A stretch of 64,000 nucleotides of DNA from contig NZ_JAOSZE010000032.1 of the NCBI RefSeq assembly GCF_025630775.1, positions 1 to 64,000 of the forward strand, given 5' to 3'. Positions 42,427 to 51,809 of the stretch are shown here, piece after piece. Numbering within the stretch: the stretch's first letter is position 1; every line of letters begins with the position of its first letter. The translations under genes were made by a program, and so were the position numbers. The notes beneath the pieces are model-generated. The model was not told where the DNA came from and searched no databases. It saw only the letters and a program-made list of their open reading frames with translations. The DNA is from Actinoplanes sp. KI2 (GTDB lineage Bacteria; Actinomycetota; Actinomycetes; Mycobacteriales; Micromonosporaceae).

Positions 42427-43329
42427 ATGATTCGCCGTTTGGCCGCCGCCGCAGCCGCGGGGCTGCTGCCGCCGTTGCTTCTGGCCGTGCCCACCTTCGC
42501 GCACGGAGCGCCCACCACGCCGATCAGCCGGAGCGCCGCGTGCGCGGCGGGCGGCGGGACCGCGACCGGGACGGCGGCGTGCAAGGCGGCGCGGGCGGCC
42601 AACGGCGGGCCGTTCGGCACGTTCGACAACCTGCGGGTGCCGAACGTGAACGGGGACGACCGCAAGTTCGTGCCGGACGGGAAGTTGTGCAGCGGGGGCC
42701 TGGCCGCGTTCAAGGGGCTCGATCTCGCGCGGGACGACTTCCCGTCGACCACGGTGTCCGCCGGGAAGACGCTGCCGATCAAGTACCGGGCCACGCTGCC
42801 GCACGAGGGAAGCTTCCGGATCTATCTCACCAAGCAGGGGTTCGACCCGTCGAAGAAGCTGACGTGGGGCGACCTCGGCGGCAAGCTCGCGGAGATCAAG
42901 GACCCGCCGCTGTCGAACGGGTCCTATCAGATGAGCGTGAAGCTGCCGTCGGACCGGACCGGGCGGCACATCCTCTACATCGTGTGGCAGACGTCCAGCA
43001 CGGCAGACACCTATTACTCGTGCTCGGATCTGGTCTTCAAGCCGGCGACGGCGGCCGGCGCCGCGCCGGTGGCCACCAAGAAGGCGGCCGCGTCGAAGTC
43101 GCCGGCGGCCCGGGCGACGACGGCCGCGGCGCCCGCCGCCTCGCCGGAGCAGGCGGACACCACGCCGGCTGCCGCCGAGCAGACCCAGCAGGCGATCACT
43201 CCGGTGGGTGACCAGAGCAAGGTGACGCTCGGTCACGGACTCGTCGCGGGTGCGCTGCTCGTGGCGGCCGGTTTCCTTGCGTACGCCTTAATTGGTGGGT
43301 TTCTCCGGCGGAGACGCGAAAACCGTTGA
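42427..43329 (+). CDS. Membrane-anchored lytic polysaccharide monooxygenase (AA10)
   Basis: 300 residues. Signal peptide MIRRLAAAAAAGLLPPLLLA ends at TFA, so the mature protein starts with His26 (HGAPTTP), the copper ligand that every LPMO needs at its N-terminus. The second ligand is His126 in ATLPHEGSFRIYLTK, and HILYIVWQTSSTADTYYSCSDLVF is the usual C-terminal strand. The domain ends near residue 205, followed by an Ala/Thr/Pro-rich linker, a membrane segment (about 270-291) and RRRRENR. So it is a cell-surface rather than released enzyme, oxidatively cleaving chitin or cellulose-like chains. GGAG 8 nt before the ATG. First of a same-strand run with the next three genes. Confidence 0.92.
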   Translation: MIRRLAAAAAAGLLPPLLLAVPTFAHGAPTTPISRSAACAAGGGTATGTAACKAARAANGGPFGTFDNLRVPNVNGDDRKFVPDGKLCSGGLAAFKGLDLARDDFPSTTVSAGKTLPIKYRATLPHEGSFRIYLTKQGFDPSKKLTWGDLGGKLAEIKDPPLSNGSYQMSVKLPSDRTGRHILYIVWQTSSTADTYYSCSDLVFKPATAAGAAPVATKKAAASKSPAARATTAAAPAASPEQADTTPAAAEQTQQAITPVGDQSKVTLGHGLVAGALLVAAGFLAYALIGGFLRRRRENR

Positions 43330-43416
43330 ACCGCAAGGGTTCGACCCTCGTACTGATGGGCGTCGACGCTGCAAGCCCCCCAAGACCTTCCGCAAGAAAA
43401 TGACGAAAGGCCGAGC

Positions 43417-43692
43417 ATGAGTCGCGTTCGTTACGGCAGTCGGGCGGTCAGTCGCCTGTCCCGCCGCCGGGTCCTCGCCATCGCCGCTACGGCGGGTGTC
43501 GGAGCGTCCGTCGCCGGTGTCACCGGGCTGAGCCTGGCCGGCGAGACCGCCGCGAAGGACGACGGTCAGCCGCTGGTGATCTCGCTGCGGGATGCCTCGA
43601 AAGGCACCTTCGACATCTTCTCCGGTGGGTCGAAGACGACTCTGACCGACAAGAAGCTCGCCGCCCGCCTGCTCAAAGCCGTCAAGCGCTGA
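43417..43692 (+). CDS. Small Tat-signal protein of unknown function
   Basis: 91 residues. A twin-arginine-type signal (RLSRRRVLAIAATAGVGASV) ends near TGLSLAG; the mature part is only about 40 residues with PLVISLRDASKGTFDIFSGG, a strand-turn pattern, and a basic tail. Tat export usually means folding or cofactor loading before secretion. I do not recognise a function. It lies between the LPMO and DUF4331 genes, 13 nt before the latter, and is likely co-transcribed with it. Confidence 0.8.
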   Translation: MSRVRYGSRAVSRLSRRRVLAIAATAGVGASVAGVTGLSLAGETAAKDDGQPLVISLRDASKGTFDIFSGGSKTTLTDKKLAARLLKAVKR

Positions 43693-43705
43693 AAGGGGTT
43701 TCCCA

Positions 43706-45097
43706 ATGTCCTCGCATCGTGAAGCTCCCGAGATCAGCAAGGATCCGGTGGCGGACTCCTCCGACCTGTACGCGTTCGTCAGCCCGGACGACCCGGACAC
43801 CGTGACGATCATCGCGAACTACGTCCCGCTGCAGCTGCCGGCCAGCGGACCGAACTTCTTCGAGTTCGGCGACGACGTCCTCTACGAGATCCACATCGAC
43901 TCGAACGGTGACGCGCGACCGGACCTGACCTACCAGTTCCGGTTCCGCACCGAGCTGCGTAACAACAACACGTTCCTGTACAACACCGGCCAGATCAAGT
44001 CGCTGGACGACCCCAACTGGAACCGGCGGCAGTTCTACTCGGTCACCAAGGTCGACGCGCACGGCAAGAGCACGGTGCTGCACTCGAAGCTGCCCTGCCC
44101 GCCGTGCAACGTCGGCAAGATCTCCATCCCGGATTACGACAAGCTCGCCGCGGACGCGGTCAAGAAGCTGAAGACCGGCGAGAAGGTGTTCGCCGGCCAG
44201 CGCGCCGACGCGTTCTTCGTCGACCTGGGCGCCATCTTCGACCTGGGCACGCTGCGCCCGTTCCAGGACAAGCACCTGGTCGGCAAGACGCTGTTCAACT
44301 ACGCCGGCAAGGCGGTCAACGCCACCGACAAGCTGAACGTGCACTCGATCGCGATCCAGGTGCCGCTCGCGACGGTCCGCCGGGGCGGCAAGAAGTCGGT
44401 GCGCGGGCGCGACCCGGGCGCGGTGATCGGCATCTGGACGTCGGCGTCACGCCGCCAGGTGCAGGTGCGCCAGGGCGACAAGAAGAACGCGGACGTCGAG
44501 GTCGGACCGCAGGTGCAGGTCTCCCGGCTGGGCAACCCGCTGTTCAACGAGGTCATCGTGCCGATGGCGCAGAAGGACCTGTGGAACTCGCTGCCGCCCT
44601 CGGAGGACAAGCGGTTCTCCGGCTTCGTCGAGAAGCCCGAGCTGGGCTCGCTGCTGCCGGTGCTCTACCCGGGGCTGTTCGACAACCTGGCCAAGCTGAA
44701 CAAGGCCGGCACGCCCCGCGCCGACCTGGTCGCGATCCTGCTCACCGGCATCCCGGACGGGCTGATCGACAACTTCCAGAACGCCACCGGCGACACCAAG
44801 GCGGACATGCTGCGGCTCAACACCGCGGTCCCGCCGGCCAAGGACCCGAAGGCGTTCGGCCTGCTCGCCGGGGACCTGGCCGGCTTCCCGAACGGCCGGC
44901 GGATCGAGGACGACGTGGTGTCCATCTCGATCCGGGCCATCGCCGGCGTCACCTTCGCGCTGGTCGACGAGACGTTCAAGCCGGACGCCGCGGCCGGGCT
45001 GGTCGAGCAGGGGCTGTCCATCAAGAACGCCAGCTCCGGCCTGCTCAAGAAGTTCCCCTTCCTCGGTACGCCGTTCGACGGGTTCGACAACCCGTGA
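43706..45097 (+). CDS. DUF4331 domain protein
   Basis: 463 residues. Begins SSHREAPEISKDPVADSSDLYAFVSPDDP, the DUF4331 hallmark, followed by beta-rich ANYVPLQLPASGPNFFEFGDDVLYEIHIDSNGDARPDLTYQF. No signal peptide is seen; family members often lie in operons with a separately exported small protein. Function unknown; DUF4331 occurs in many actinobacteria and others. The stop overlaps the GTG of the next gene by 4 nt. Preceded at 13 nt by the Tat small protein gene, with AAAGGGG before the ATG. Confidence 0.92.
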   Translation: MSSHREAPEISKDPVADSSDLYAFVSPDDPDTVTIIANYVPLQLPASGPNFFEFGDDVLYEIHIDSNGDARPDLTYQFRFRTELRNNNTFLYNTGQIKSLDDPNWNRRQFYSVTKVDAHGKSTVLHSKLPCPPCNVGKISIPDYDKLAADAVKKLKTGEKVFAGQRADAFFVDLGAIFDLGTLRPFQDKHLVGKTLFNYAGKAVNATDKLNVHSIAIQVPLATVRRGGKKSVRGRDPGAVIGIWTSASRRQVQVRQGDKKNADVEVGPQVQVSRLGNPLFNEVIVPMAQKDLWNSLPPSEDKRFSGFVEKPELGSLLPVLYPGLFDNLAKLNKAGTPRADLVAILLTGIPDGLIDNFQNATGDTKADMLRLNTAVPPAKDPKAFGLLAGDLAGFPNGRRIEDDVVSISIRAIAGVTFALVDETFKPDAAAGLVEQGLSIKNASSGLLKKFPFLGTPFDGFDNP

Positions 45098-45441
45098 GCC
45101 ACGACCATCAGCACCACCACCACACGCTGGCGCCGTCCGGCCAGGGCACGGTCATGCTCAACATCGGGGCCGGCATCGGGGCACTGGTCATCCACACCCC
45201 GGGCCGGTTGCACGGGCACGAGATCGAGGTCAGCCCGGTCACCGACCCCACACACCGTACGCACGCTGCGGTCCGCGCCCGCTACGTGAGCGGCGGTGCG
45301 TCGTTCGCGGTGGTGATCGACAGCCTGCCGGCCGGTCCGTACACGGTCTGGCGGGACCCGGTGACCCCGATGGCGCAGATCGATGTCCCCGACGGCGGGG
45401 TGGCCGAGTTCTCCTGGCCGGTCGAGGCGGTCGCGGCCTGA
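45094..45441 (+). CDS. His-rich protein of unknown function
   Basis: 115 residues from GTG, overlapping the DUF4331 stop (GTGA). The N-terminus SHDHQHHHHTLAPSGQG is strongly His-rich, a likely metal-binding tail; the rest looks like a small beta-domain (GTVMLNIGAGIGALVIHTPGRLHGHEIEVSPV, SLPAGPYTVWRD). No export signal. Translationally coupled to DUF4331, so probably works with it. Family not recognised. Confidence 0.8.
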   Translation: MSHDHQHHHHTLAPSGQGTVMLNIGAGIGALVIHTPGRLHGHEIEVSPVTDPTHRTHAAVRARYVSGGASFAVVIDSLPAGPYTVWRDPVTPMAQIDVPDGGVAEFSWPVEAVAA

Positions 45442-45477
45442 TGTCCCGGGCCTAGGTTCCGGTCTAGGGTGGACGGC

Positions 45478-46470
45478 ATGGTTGCCGCCCACCCGGGGGA
45501 CATCCCGGTCCACGTCGCTCTGCGGACGAGCGACGTGGACGAGGCCCGGGCGTTCTGCCGCAAGCTCTTCTACGGGCCGTTGCAGGTCAACCCGGTCGGC
45601 GACACGAGCGGGTTCGCCTTCGCCGGGGACGTGGTGATGCTCGGCCCGATCACGCTCGGCGAGATCAGCTACGGGGCGGACATCCACCTGGCGATCGCCG
45701 ACCTGGAGACGTCCTACCACGTGCTGGTCCCGTTGACCGGGACGCTGCGCTCCCGGCACCGCGGCACGACGATGCGGGCCGGGCCGGGCCGCGCGGCGGT
45801 CTACCGCCCGGTCGGCGACATCGACCTCGAGTGGCCCGCCGACTGCCGGCTGATGAGCGTGAAGGTCGAGCGGGCCGCCCTCGAGCGTGAGCTGGACGCG
45901 GCCCTCGACCAGCAGATCATGTCGCCGCTGCTGCTCGGTGCGAGCTTCGACGTGGCCGGCGGCCCGGGGCGCACCTGGGTGACGCTGGCCAGGTTGCTGC
46001 ACTCGGAGCTGTGCGCGGAGGGCGGACTGGTGGCCCAGCCGCGGATGGCGGCCCGCTGGCGGGACATGGTCATCAGCGGGCTCGCGCTGACCGTCGAGCA
46101 TCCGTACGGCGACGAGCCGAAAGGAATGCAGGGGCCGCGGCGGCCGCGGACGGTGAAGCGCGCGCTGGACGCGATGCACGCCGAGCCGTGGCGGCCGTAC
46201 ACGGCGGCCGACCTGGCGTCGATCGCCGGGGTCGGGGTGCGCGTGTTGCAGGAGTCGTTCCGGCAACACGTCGGCGTGCCCCCGCTGACCTATCTGCGGC
46301 GATTACGGCTGGACGGGGTGCACGGCGAGCTGTCCCGGTCGGACCCCTGGCAGGTGAACGTGTCCGAGGTGGCCTATCGGTGGGGGTTCACCCACCTGGG
46401 GCGCTTCGCCGGCGCCTACCGGGCGCGGTTCGGCGAGTCGCCCTCGCGAACGCTGCGCGAGCGGCGCTGA
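45478..46470 (+). CDS. AraC-family transcriptional regulator
   Basis: 330 residues. The N-terminal cupin-like ligand domain (residues about 10-170) is followed by an AraC double helix-turn-helix from about 225: AADLASIAGVGVRVLQESFRQHVGVPPLTYLRRLRL and VSEVAYRWGFTHLGRFAGAYRARFGESPSRTL. Binds DNA as a dimer and responds to an unknown ligand. The chosen ATG has an AGGGTGG site; one 3 codons earlier is possible. CTAGG half-sites in direct repeat (about 45450-45468) lie just before the start and could be autoregulatory. It follows the His-rich gene by 36 nt. Confidence 0.92.
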   Translation: MVAAHPGDIPVHVALRTSDVDEARAFCRKLFYGPLQVNPVGDTSGFAFAGDVVMLGPITLGEISYGADIHLAIADLETSYHVLVPLTGTLRSRHRGTTMRAGPGRAAVYRPVGDIDLEWPADCRLMSVKVERAALERELDAALDQQIMSPLLLGASFDVAGGPGRTWVTLARLLHSELCAEGGLVAQPRMAARWRDMVISGLALTVEHPYGDEPKGMQGPRRPRTVKRALDAMHAEPWRPYTAADLASIAGVGVRVLQESFRQHVGVPPLTYLRRLRLDGVHGELSRSDPWQVNVSEVAYRWGFTHLGRFAGAYRARFGESPSRTLRERR

Positions 46471-46577
46471 ACCGGCCCCGCGTGCGCCGTGCACCGGGCG
46501 GCAATGTCCGTAGCGACCGGAAGCAATCATCCGGTCACCGGATGCGAAGTTCGGATCGTCACGGCAGACTGCCGGGG

Positions 46578-48074
46578 ATGGATATCGATCTCACCGCGGT
46601 CGTGCGCGCGGGTCTGCTGCTCGGCGGCCGGTACCGCCTGGCGGAGCCGGTCGGCAACGGCGGGACGGCGGTGGTCTGGCGCGCCCAGGACACCGTGCTC
46701 GGCCGGGCGGTCGCGGTGAAGATGCTGGCGGCGCACATGCGGGACCGGGAGTCGCTGGCGCTGATCCGGCGCGAGGCCCGTGCCGCGGCGGTGCTGTCGC
46801 ATCCGAACGTCGCGCAGGTCCACGACTACGGCGAATCGGTCGTCCCGTACGTCGTCTTCGAGCTAGTGAAGGGGCCCACCCTGCTGGAGCGGCTGCGCGC
46901 CGGCGCGGTGCCGCCGCTGTTCGCGCTGCGGATCGGGGCCGAGGTCGGTGCGGCGCTGGCCGCCGCGCACGCCGCCGGGCTGGTGCACCGGGACATCAAG
47001 CCGGCCAACGTGATGCTGTCGCCGACCGGTGCCAAGGTCGTCGACTTCGGTATCGCGGCGGGGCGGGTGCTGCCCCGCCGGCCCGGCGAGACGGTGTTCG
47101 GCACGCCGAACTACGTCGCGCCGGAGCGGCTCACCCACGATGTCGTGACGCCGGCCTCCGATGTGTACGCGCTGGGCGTACTGCTGTACCGCATGCTCTC
47201 CGGGCACACGCCGTGGGCCGACGAGTCGCCGGAGCGGCTGCTCGACAACCATGTGCACGCCGTGCCGCCGAAGCTCGTCCCGCTGGCGCCGGTGCCGCCC
47301 GAGGTGATCGGGCTGTGCATGAGCTGCCTCGGCAAGGACCCGGCCGAGCGGCCCACCGCGCGGGAGGTCGCCCGGCGGCTGGCCCGGGCGGCCGGGCTCG
47401 AGGCGGTCGAGGACACGCCGGTTCCCGGCGTCGCCGGTGCCCCGGTGCCGGCCGAGCCGTCGATCGTCATCCGGCAGCGGTCCCCCCGATGGGCGCAGGC
47501 CGCCATGCGGCTGACCGGTGGCGCGATCGCCGCCGGCATCGTGGCCACGGCCGGGTGGCTGATCTGGCGGGGCGAGCCGGGCACGCCGAGCGTCGCCTCC
47601 CCGCATGCCGCGCCGCCCGCCTCGGCGCACGTGAGCGCGCCGGCCGGTCCGCAGGGGTCGCAAGCCGGCGTCGCGCCGAGCGCGACCGCCCAGGAGCCCG
47701 GCCCGACCGGCGCACCCACCGCGGCGGGCGCCGTCCTCACCGCCCCGCCGGGCGCGGCGGCCGCGCCGTCCTCGCCGGGCGTGCGGCCCACGACGGCCTC
47801 GCCGACGCCCGCCGCCCCGGCCACCACGGCCACCACCGCCTCGCCGCCGGCGGCCTCGCGGGTGCTGACCTCGCCGGGCGGCACGGTCACCGCCGACTGC
47901 ACGACCGCGACCACGGCGCGGATCCTGTCCTGGTCGCCGGCGCACGGCTATCACACCGAGTCGGTGGACGCCGGGCCCGGTCCCGCGCCGTCGGTCACCT
48001 TCCGGCACGGCAACGAGCCGGTGACGGTGACGGTCACCTGCTCCGGAGGGGAACCGACCGAGCAGATCGACTGA
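46578..48074 (+). CDS. Membrane Ser/Thr protein kinase
   Basis: 498 residues. A kinase domain (about 15-270) with glycine loop VGNGGTAVV, Lys48 in VAVKML, catalytic HRDIKPAN (136-143), DFG (155-157) and PNYVAPER. One membrane segment (about 311-329, GGAIAAGIVATAGWLIW) leads to an Ala/Pro/Thr-rich stalk and a small outside domain (GTVTADCTTATTARILSWSP, two Cys). It lacks PASTA repeats, so it is not PknB-type; the outside domain may sense a ligand. GGGG directly before the ATG. Substrates unknown. Confidence 0.93.
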   Translation: MDIDLTAVVRAGLLLGGRYRLAEPVGNGGTAVVWRAQDTVLGRAVAVKMLAAHMRDRESLALIRREARAAAVLSHPNVAQVHDYGESVVPYVVFELVKGPTLLERLRAGAVPPLFALRIGAEVGAALAAAHAAGLVHRDIKPANVMLSPTGAKVVDFGIAAGRVLPRRPGETVFGTPNYVAPERLTHDVVTPASDVYALGVLLYRMLSGHTPWADESPERLLDNHVHAVPPKLVPLAPVPPEVIGLCMSCLGKDPAERPTAREVARRLARAAGLEAVEDTPVPGVAGAPVPAEPSIVIRQRSPRWAQAAMRLTGGAIAAGIVATAGWLIWRGEPGTPSVASPHAAPPASAHVSAPAGPQGSQAGVAPSATAQEPGPTGAPTAAGAVLTAPPGAAAAPSSPGVRPTTASPTPAAPATTATTASPPAASRVLTSPGGTVTADCTTATTARILSWSPAHGYHTESVDAGPGPAPSVTFRHGNEPVTVTVTCSGGEPTEQID

Positions 48075-48191
48075 CGGCCCGGACCGGCCGTCCGGAGCTG
48101 AGCTCCTGGTCGGCGCCGGCCGGCGCACGACTGGGGTCACCGGTCCGCACAGCGGCCGGGTCACCGCTGCGCGAATCCGATTCCGCGCAGG

Positions 48192-49091
48192 TCACCGCTC
48201 GCGCCGGAGGCGGCCGCATTCGTTGCCCGCGCTGTCGAGGAGTACCAGCACGGTCCCGTCGAGTCCCACGCGCCGCGCGCTGTCCAGCCAGCCGCCCACG
48301 GGCACGTTGTTGCAGCCGACAGCCGTGCTGGGGCCGTTCGTGGCGACGAACGAGCCGGCCGGCCCGACGGCCCATCGGCCGCCCTCGCCGTTGCAGCCGT
48401 CGCTGCCGGTCCATCGCGTGCCGTTGCGGAACTCGACGTAGGCGTCCGGCTGGGGGGCCGGTGCGGTCACCGGTCGCCACTGTCCGAGCAGCGCCGCCGG
48501 GGTGGCCGGGGTCAGACTCGCCGGCAGGGGCCGGGCCGGTGCGAACGCCCGGCGCACCTTGGCGGTGACCGTCGGTACCCCGGTCTGCTCGGGCGGCAGT
48601 CCCGGCCGGTCGACCGGGCCTGTTCGCGGTTGCAGACGAATGACGACCCGGCCCCGCCCGTCCAGCAGGAGGCGATCGGACCCCTCCGCCCGGAACGCGG
48701 TGACCCGCGCCAACCACTCCGGCGGCAAGTCGTCAACGGTGCGCGGGGGTGCCTCGGACGGGCAGCCTCGCCGGTCCGGGGCCAGGTCGTCACCATACGG
48801 AGCACCGACGAACAGGCCCGCCTCGTTCGCGTCCCACATTCCTTCCGCAATGGTGCACCGGCGGAACAGCTGGAACGACTCCGCGCTGATCCGCATCACC
48901 ACCTCGGGCTCCTCATCGGCTCCGGTCGGCTTCCACAGGCCGATCAGGCCGGTCGGGTCCGCCCGTTGCTCCGCGGCGGGCGGCGCCGTCGGTGAGCTTG
49001 TCGGGCTGGGCGATTCGGGATTCGACTGGCCCCCGCAACCGGTCAGCAGCGTTCCGGCCAGGACTACGCTGGTCATGCGTATTCGTCGCAT
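48192..49091 (-). CDS. Lipoprotein with META-like C-terminus
   Basis: 299 residues. Signal MRRIRMTSVVLAGTLLTG ends in lipobox LLTGC; the mature protein starts GGQSNPESPSPTSSPT. The C-terminal part (YVEFRNGTRWTGSDGCNGEGGRWAV, TNGPSTAVGCNN) resembles the META/HslJ fold with conserved GCN motifs. The middle has a second strand-rich half. Surface lipoprotein of unknown role. GGAG 6 nt before the ATG. Convergent with the kinase gene. Confidence 0.8.
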   Translation of the reverse strand: MRRIRMTSVVLAGTLLTGCGGQSNPESPSPTSSPTAPPAAEQRADPTGLIGLWKPTGADEEPEVVMRISAESFQLFRRCTIAEGMWDANEAGLFVGAPYGDDLAPDRRGCPSEAPPRTVDDLPPEWLARVTAFRAEGSDRLLLDGRGRVVIRLQPRTGPVDRPGLPPEQTGVPTVTAKVRRAFAPARPLPASLTPATPAALLGQWRPVTAPAPQPDAYVEFRNGTRWTGSDGCNGEGGRWAVGPAGSFVATNGPSTAVGCNNVPVGGWLDSARRVGLDGTVLVLLDSAGNECGRLRRER

Positions 49092-49256
49092 CTGATTCTC
49101 CGGTCGCCGGCGCCTGGTCTCTTCGAGATGGTGCGCTCATAGGACGACCTTCGGCGCGTCGGCGTTCCGTACCTCTCGTCCCGGCCAGGAGCCGGCGTCG
49201 GCTACAACCCGACCCGACCGAACTGCAATCGCCGACCCGGTCGGGCGAGGCGTGGC

Positions 49257-50489
49257 TCAGAGCTCGACCCGCTGGCCCTTGCCGATGACCACGATGCCGT
49301 TGTCCGAGACCGTGTAGAGCTTGCGGTCCCGATCCAGGTCGACGCCGATCTGGGCGCCCTCCGGGATCACCACGTTCTTGTCGATGATGGCGTTGCGGAC
49401 GATCGAGCGCCGGCCGACCGACACGCCCTCCATCAGCACCGCGCCCTCCACGTGCGACCAGGAGTTGACCCGGACGTTGGGGGAGATCACCGAACGCTCG
49501 ACGAGGGCGCCGGAGACCACCACGCCGGGGGAGATCATCGACTCGATGGCCCGGCCCTGGCGGTCGTCGTACCCGTGCACGAACTTCGCCGGTGGCCACG
49601 AGCCGTAGTTCGTGAAGATCGGCCAGTCGTGGTTGTACAGGTTGAAGATGGGCAGCGTGGCGATCAGGTCCATGTGCGCCTCGTAGAACGAGTCCAGCGT
49701 CCCCACGTCGCGCCAGTAGCCGCGGTCTCGATCCGTCGAGCCGGGCACGTCGTTGTCGCGGAAGTCGTAGACGTTCGCCTCGCCCCGCTCGACCAGCATC
49801 GGGATGATGTTGCCGCCCATGTCGTGCTTGCTGTCCGGGTCCTGGGCGTCCTTGGTGACCGCCTCGCAGAGGGCCCGCGTGGTGAAGACGTAGTTGCCCA
49901 TCGAGGCGTACACCTCGTCGGGGGAGTCGGGCAGGCCCTCCGCGTCGCGCGGCTTCTCCCGGAAAGCCTTGATGCGGCGGCCGTCCTCGGCCACGTCGAT
50001 CACGCCGAACTGGTCGGCGAGCGACCTGGGCTGCCGGATGCCGGCGACGGTGACCGCGGCGCCCGAGGCGATGTGCTGGTCGACCATCTGCTTCGGATCC
50101 ATCCGGTAGATGTGGTCGGCGCCGAACACGATGACGTAGTCGGGGGACTCGTCGTTGATCAGGTTGAGGCTCTGGTAGATGGCGTCGGCCGAGCCGGCGA
50201 ACCAGCGCGGGCCGAGCCGCTGCTGTGCCGGAACCGGGGTCACGTAGTTGCCCAGCAGCGTGGACATCCGCCAGGTCTTGGTGATGTGCCGGTCGAGCGA
50301 GTGCGACTTGTACTGGGTCAGCACGACGATCTTGAGGAAGCCGCCGTTCGCCAGGTTGGAGAGGACAAAGTCGATCATGCGATAGATGCCGCCGAACGGC
50401 ACGCCGGGCTTGGCCCGGTCGGCGGTCAGGGGCATCAGGCGCTTACCTTCGCCACCGGCCAGAACGATCGCGAGCACCTTGACAGCCAT
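49257..50489 (-). CDS. glgC: Glucose-1-phosphate adenylyltransferase
   Basis: 410 residues, normal length. Nucleotidyltransferase motif [30 protein letters not shown], then [19 protein letters not shown] and a C-terminal left-handed beta-helix ([19 protein letters not shown]-like repeats). Makes ADP-glucose for glycogen synthesis. Divergently transcribed from glgA with a 132-nt gap that holds both promoters, the usual actinobacterial arrangement. Confidence 0.97.
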   Translation of the reverse strand: MAVKVLAIVLAGGEGKRLMPLTADRAKPGVPFGGIYRMIDFVLSNLANGGFLKIVVLTQYKSHSLDRHITKTWRMSTLLGNYVTPVPAQQRLGPRWFAGSADAIYQSLNLINDESPDYVIVFGADHIYRMDPKQMVDQHIASGAAVTVAGIRQPRSLADQFGVIDVAEDGRRIKAFREKPRDAEGLPDSPDEVYASMGNYVFTTRALCEAVTKDAQDPDSKHDMGGNIIPMLVERGEANVYDFRDNDVPGSTDRDRGYWRDVGTLDSFYEAHMDLIATLPIFNLYNHDWPIFTNYGSWPPAKFVHGYDDRQGRAIESMISPGVVVSGALVERSVISPNVRVNSWSHVEGAVLMEGVSVGRRSIVRNAIIDKNVVIPEGAQIGVDLDRDRKLYTVSDNGIVVIGKGQRVEL

Positions 50490-50621
50490 GAAAGGACGCT
50501 AACTTTCCGCCGACGTGAGCGCCAGCCGAAGATGTGTGCCGGCCAAGAAGAAGCGAGGACAGGTTACCCGATCTTGCACGCCGATGGGTCCGGAAGTCCG
50601 GAAGGCACTAGGCTCGCAGGC

Positions 50622-51809
50622 GTGCGTGTCGATCTGATCTCGCGGGAGTATCCGCCGGAGGTGTACGGCGGAGCCGGCGTCCACCTGGAGTACCTGTCCC
50701 GCGATCTGCGCCGCCTGGCCGACGTCCGGGTGCACTGCTTCGGGCAGCCGCGCGACGAGCCCGGCGTGACCGCCTATCCGGAGCCCGCGGAACTCGCGGG
50801 CGCCAACGCGGCGCTGCGCACGATGGGGGTCGACCTCGCGATCGCCGGCGGCTGCGCGGGTACCGACCTCGTGCACAGCCACACCTGGTACGCGAACTTC
50901 GCCGGCCACACCGCGAAGCTGCTGCACGGCGTCCCGCACGTGGTCACCACGCACAGCCTCGAGCCGCTGCGCCCGTGGAAGGCCGAGCAGCTCGGCGGCG
51001 GGTACGCGCTGTCCAGCTTCTGCGAGCGGGTCGCGATCGAGAACGCGGACGCCGTCATCGCCGTCTCCGGCGGGATGAAGCGGGACGTGCTCACGGCGTA
51101 CCCGTCGGTCGATCCGGACCGGATCCGGGTGGTCTACAACGGCATCGACACCGGGCAGTACCAGCCCGACCACGGCACCGACGTGGTCGACCGGCTCGGC
51201 ATCGACCTGAGCCGGCCGAGCGTGGTTTTCGTCGGCCGGATCACCCGGCAGAAGGGCCTGCCCTACCTGATGCGGGCGTGCCGCGACCTGCCGCCGCAGA
51301 CGCAGATCATCCTGCTGGCCGGCGCACCCGACACCAAGGAGATCGCCGCCGAGGTCGAGGCCCTCGCGGTCGAGCTGCGCGAGGCGCGCGACGAGCACGG
51401 CGTGATCTGGGTGCAGGAGATGCTGCCCAAGACCGAGGTCATCCAGGTGCTCACGCACGCCACCGTGTTCGTCTGCCCGTCCATCTACGAGCCGATGGGC
51501 ATCGTCAACCTGGAGGCGATGGCCTGCGAGACCGCGGTGGTGGCGACCGCGACCGGCGGCATCCCCGAGGTGGTGGCGGACGGCGAGACCGGCGTCCTGG
51601 TGCCGATCGAGCAGGTCGCCGACGGTACCGGCACGCCGGTGCACCCCGAGCAGTTCGTGGCCGACTTCGCCGCCGCGATGACCGAGCTGATCGAGGACCC
51701 GCAGCGCGCCGAGCGGATGGGCAAGGCCGGCCGGCGGCGCGCGGTCGAGCGGTTCAGCTGGTCGCGCATCGCCGAGGACACGATGGCGGTCTACCGGTCT
51801 GTGCTCTGA
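50622..51809 (+). CDS. glgA: Glycogen synthase, actinobacterial GT4 type
   Basis: 395 residues from GTG. The N-terminus VDLISREYPPEVYGGAGVHLEYLSRDL, the middle VVYNGIDTGQYQP and VGRITRQKGLPYLMRAC, and the C-terminal SIYEPMGIVNLEAMACETAVVATATGGIPEVV match the short glycogen synthase common in corynebacteria and relatives (GT4 fold). Uses ADP-glucose, or the maltose-1-phosphate route in related enzymes, to extend alpha-1,4-glucan. Its 3' end overlaps the convergent FAD gene by 19 nt. Start without a clear ribosome binding site. Confidence 0.93.
   Translation: MRVDLISREYPPEVYGGAGVHLEYLSRDLRRLADVRVHCFGQPRDEPGVTAYPEPAELAGANAALRTMGVDLAIAGGCAGTDLVHSHTWYANFAGHTAKLLHGVPHVVTTHSLEPLRPWKAEQLGGGYALSSFCERVAIENADAVIAVSGGMKRDVLTAYPSVDPDRIRVVYNGIDTGQYQPDHGTDVVDRLGIDLSRPSVVFVGRITRQKGLPYLMRACRDLPPQTQIILLAGAPDTKEIAAEVEALAVELREARDEHGVIWVQEMLPKTEVIQVLTHATVFVCPSIYEPMGIVNLEAMACETAVVATATGGIPEVVADGETGVLVPIEQVADGTGTPVHPEQFVADFAAAMTELIEDPQRAERMGKAGRRRAVERFSWSRIAEDTMAVYRSVL

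Noticed and set aside
43337-43349. tRNA T-arm-like AGGGTTCGACCCT between the LPMO and Tat genes
   Set aside because: No acceptor or anticodon arm around it; a simple hairpin with TCG loop.
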